Origin: Candidatus Omnitrophota bacterium
GTDB lineage: Bacteria; Hinthialibacterota; Hinthialibacteria; Hinthialibacterales; JAKPRU01
NCBI GenBank assembly: GCA_029557025.1
Contig: JAKPRU010001195.1
Coordinates: 1 to 8,403, forward strand
Direction of reading: 5' to 3'
DNA: 8,403 nucleotides
Numbering within the stretch: the first letter of the stretch is position 1; each line of letters starts with the position of its first letter. Positions 5,881 through 8,403 of the stretch are shown in pieces. The position numbers and the translations under genes were made by a program. The notes beneath the pieces were generated by a model. It ran no database searches and was not told the origin of the DNA. It worked only from the letters and a program-made list of their open reading frames with translations.

Positions 5881-8403
5881 ATGAATATCGAGGCTCTGAT
5901 TGAGGAACACGCCAGGCTGATGGCGGAAGAACTGCTCAATGCCGCCGAGTGGGCCAAGTCGGAGGAGGATATCTGTCACGCCTGCAACTCCCTGATCGAC
6001 AAGTTTGTGAAGGAGGCGGGCCTTGCAGTCAGGGGATGGCATGAATACGGCTTGGCGGGTGGGCGACTCGATTCCAAATACGGTGGGGTTGTGATCGAGT
6101 ATAAGTTCCCCAAGGGCAGCGGCAAACTGACCGAGGACCCGAATTCACCGGGCGTCAAAGCGGTTGTGGAGCAGATTAAGAGACGGTTTGAGGATCTGAA
6201 TGCCGAGGAGCATGTCGCGCCGGAACGCATTCTCGGTGTCGGCTGCGATGGGAACATGATCGTTTTCGTGCGACACAGCGGAAAACAGTTCGTAGTCGAT
6301 CCCCCTCAGCGGGTCAGTTTTCACGCTATTGAGCGACTTCTGCGCGCCCTGATCTCTGTGGGAGCGCGCGGCGTTTCGTTCACACCGGAGAATCTCGCCC
6401 TCTATTTCGGTTCGGAGAACAAGATCGCCCAGGATGGGATCCAATGCTTCTATGATGTTCTTCACAAAACGGACAATCCGAAGGCGCTGACTTTTTTTCG
6501 GCAGTGGCAGATTCTGTACGGTGAAGTCTGTGGGTACGATCTCCACGGGCAAAATACTCGAATCCGGACACTTGCGCGACATTACGGAATCGACAATCCG
6601 AATACGGCCGAACTCCTGTTCGCGGTCCATACATACTACGCGATTTTCATCAAACTTCTGGCGGCGGATATTCTGACATCCTACCCAATGCTCGCGCCAC
6701 GGGCCATGAAACGTGTGCTGGCGTCGCCTACGTCCGAGGCATTGCGCGATCATCTTCGCGACATTGAGCGGGGTCGGATATGGTCTGAGTTGGGGATTCA
6801 CAATTTCTTGGAAAGCGATCTCTTTTCCTGGTATCTCGATGCCTGGGATGACCGTTGTGACAAGGCGATCCGAGGCATGGTCCAGAATCTCGATCAATTC
6901 GATCCGACCACGCTCAGCGCAGAGCCGACCGAGTCACGTGACCTTCTCAAACAGCTCTATCAGCAGTTGTTTCCTCGTTCCGTGCGGCATGACTTGGGAG
7001 AGTATTACACCCCCGACTGGCTGGCCGAACTCGTGTTGGATGAGTTGGGCTATGACGGCAATCCCGATAAACGGTTGCTTGATCCGGCTTGCGGATCCGG
7101 CACATTTCTGGTTGCGGCGATCAATCGGGTCAAAAAATGGTTCGAAGAACACCGATTCGACTGCGGATTTCGCGAAGATGTTCTACTGCAGAGAATTGTC
7201 GGCAACATCATCGGTTTCGATCTCAATCCGCTGGCGGTCATGGCCGCGCGAACCAATTACTTCATCGCAATCTTCAACCTGTTGCGCTACCGCGATCGTA
7301 TTGAAATCCCCATCTATCTGTGCGATTCAATCATGACACCATCGGAATACGGGGATCTCTTCACCGGAGGCGACAACAAAACCCGTATGTTGAAAACCTG
7401 CGCCGGAGATTTTGTTATCCCCAATGAAATCGCCAAGAACCGCGAACAGGTCGGCCGCTACACCGATACAATCGAGTTGTGTATCCGACAGGATTATTCC
7501 GCAGATGAATTCCTCGGATATTGTCGGCAGCAAGGCATTCCGACCGGCGAAACGGAAACCCATAAGCAACTCTATAGACAGATGGAAGCGTTGAACAAAG
7601 AGAATAAGAATGGGATCTGGGCGCGGATTATCAAGAATGCTTTCGCGCCGCTCTTTGTCGGCAAGGTGGACTATGTGGCCGGGAATCCGCCCTGGGTGAA
7701 TTGGGAGAGTCTGCCGGATGGGTATCGGCAATCAACGGCTCCGTTATGGCAAGAGTATGACCTTTTCCGTCATAAGGGATATCGCGCGAAATTGGGTGCA
7801 GGCAAAGATGATTTGTCGATTCTAATGACCTATGTCGCTCACGATGTATATCTGGCTGACGGAGGGCGATTGGGGTTTCTGATCACCCAATCTTTGTTCA
7901 AAACCGTTGGAGGTGGGGAGGGATTTCGCACGTTGCAGTACAAGAGAAATGGAAAGACTTTTTATCTTGCACCTGTTATCGTCCATGATCTCAGCGATTT
8001 CCAACCATTTGAGAAGGCAACAAACCGAACAGCCGTTATTGTTGTGAAGAAAACAAGGAGAGTGTTCAAATACCCAGTCCGATACATAACGTGGTGGAAA
8101 TCCAAATCAGGCAGAATCTCTCCCGATATGCCTCTTGATGAAGTCCTCAAGAACACGGTGCGAAAGGAATTCGGAGCGCAGCCGATCAATATCGATCAGA
8201 TTACATCTCCATGGCTGACTGCTCCCAAGCGAGTATTGCCCGCTATTCAAAAGGTGGTTGGGAAGAGTACTTACAGGGCTTATGAGGGGAGCAACACATG
8301 CGGCCTGAACGGTTGCTTTTGGGTACGCATCCTTTGTGTCAAACCGAACGGCGAGCTGCTGATCGAGAATCTGAACAATATCGGCAAGATCAAGGTGGAA
8401 CAG
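5881..8403 (+). CDS. Type IIG-like restriction endonuclease/N6-adenine DNA methyltransferase, C-terminus missing
   Basis: The frame is open for 841 codons from the ATG at 5881 to the right edge; the stop lies outside. Residues about 25-155 form a PD-(D/E)XK nuclease-like domain: GGRLDSKYGG then VVIEYK, giving D64, E73 and K75, followed by a helix (VEQIKRRFEDL). Residues about 160-365 are a helical connector. The methyltransferase follows: GEYYTPDWLAELV (373-385), SAM-binding motif I DPACGSGTFL (401-410), GFDLNPLAV (445-453) and catalytic motif IV NPPW (602-605). This order is typical of class gamma N6-adenine enzymes. Residues after about 690 probably start the DNA target recognition region. 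The single-chain arrangement suggests a type IIG system that cuts and methylates its own site, with no separate nuclease or specificity gene visible to the left. A BREX (PglX) or DISARM-type methylase is less likely because those normally lack the N-terminal nuclease, but the genes to the right are not visible. The recognition site cannot be predicted. Confidence 0.9.
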   Translation, partial: MNIEALIEEHARLMAEELLNAAEWAKSEEDICHACNSLIDKFVKEAGLAVRGWHEYGLAGGRLDSKYGGVVIEYKFPKGSGKLTEDPNSPGVKAVVEQIKRRFEDLNAEEHVAPERILGVGCDGNMIVFVRHSGKQFVVDPPQRVSFHAIERLLRALISVGARGVSFTPENLALYFGSENKIAQDGIQCFYDVLHKTDNPKALTFFRQWQILYGEVCGYDLHGQNTRIRTLARHYGIDNPNTAELLFAVHTYYAIFIKLLAADILTSYPMLAPRAMKRVLASPTSEALRDHLRDIERGRIWSELGIHNFLESDLFSWYLDAWDDRCDKAIRGMVQNLDQFDPTTLSAEPTESRDLLKQLYQQLFPRSVRHDLGEYYTPDWLAELVLDELGYDGNPDKRLLDPACGSGTFLVAAINRVKKWFEEHRFDCGFREDVLLQRIVGNIIGFDLNPLAVMAARTNYFIAIFNLLRYRDRIEIPIYLCDSIMTPSEYGDLFTGGDNKTRMLKTCAGDFVIPNEIAKNREQVGRYTDTIELCIRQDYSADEFLGYCRQQGIPTGETETHKQLYRQMEALNKENKNGIWARIIKNAFAPLFVGKVDYVAGNPPWVNWESLPDGYRQSTAPLWQEYDLFRHKGYRAKLGAGKDDLSILMTYVAHDVYLADGGRLGFLITQSLFKTVGGGEGFRTLQYKRNGKTFYLAPVIVHDLSDFQPFEKATNRTAVIVVKKTRRVFKYPVRYITWWKSKSGRISPDMPLDEVLKNTVRKEFGAQPINIDQITSPWLTAPKRVLPAIQKVVGKSTYRAYEGSNTCGLNGCFWVRILCVKPNGELLIENLNNIGKIKVEQ

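Noticed and set aside
6145..6897. Open frame of 250 codons on the minus strand inside the restriction-modification gene
   Set aside because: The plus-strand frame has nuclease and methyltransferase motifs before and after this interval and no break within it.
1..8403. CRISPR arrays, tRNA or rRNA genes, insertion sequences, integrase or attachment sites
   Set aside because: Reading both strands showed no regularly spaced repeats, no cloverleaf with a T-loop signature, no transposase motifs and no terminal inverted repeats with target duplications.

Overview
The window looks like a chromosomal stretch of a moderately GC-rich, free-living, polysaccharide-degrading bacterium. Several features suggest this: a secreted GH51 arabinofuranosidase, a twin-arginine Gfo/Idh/MocA oxidoreductase, a PduS-type flavo-iron-sulfur protein and a GT-C membrane glycosyltransferase. 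Tat-type Gfo/Idh/MocA proteins next to glycoside hydrolases are especially common in Planctomycetes/Verrucomicrobia/Lentisphaerae and in related candidate phyla (Hydrogenedentes, Sumerlaeota and similar). That placement is inference from gene content; there is no rRNA or other marker gene here.

Layout, left to right. (1) 1-656, minus strand: N-terminal part of a multi-pass GT-C (ArnT/PMT-like) glycosyltransferase that runs off the left edge. (2) 657-964: divergent intergenic region. (3) 965-2929, plus: full-length exported GH51 alpha-L-arabinofuranosidase. (4) 2930-3076: spacer with an imperfect hairpin and a strong ribosome binding site. (5) 3077-4240, plus: Tat-signal Gfo/Idh/MocA oxidoreductase. 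(6) 4241-4408: convergent intergenic region with a strong intrinsic terminator and a second, larger inverted repeat. (7) 4409-5722, minus: PduS/RnfC-like protein with two four-cysteine Fe-S motifs. (8) 5723-5880: short divergent promoter region. (9) 5881-8403, plus: a large restriction-modification protein with an N-terminal PD-(D/E)XK nuclease motif and an N6-adenine methyltransferase, still open at the right edge.

How the genes may work together: GH51 and the oxidoreductase are co-directional, each has a good Shine-Dalgarno sequence, and both carry export signals. They may form a small envelope unit that releases arabinose from plant-type or exopolysaccharide arabinans and arabinoxylans and then oxidises or modifies a sugar. 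The other three genes are on separate transcription units and show no obvious functional link to that pair. The restriction-modification gene is the only clear defence function. I found no CRISPR array, tRNA, rRNA, insertion sequence or phage gene. I see no strongly novel multi-gene system; the most interesting items are the orphan PduS-like protein, the nuclease-methyltransferase fusion, the exported hydrolase/oxidoreductase pair and the inverted repeat at 4352-4398.
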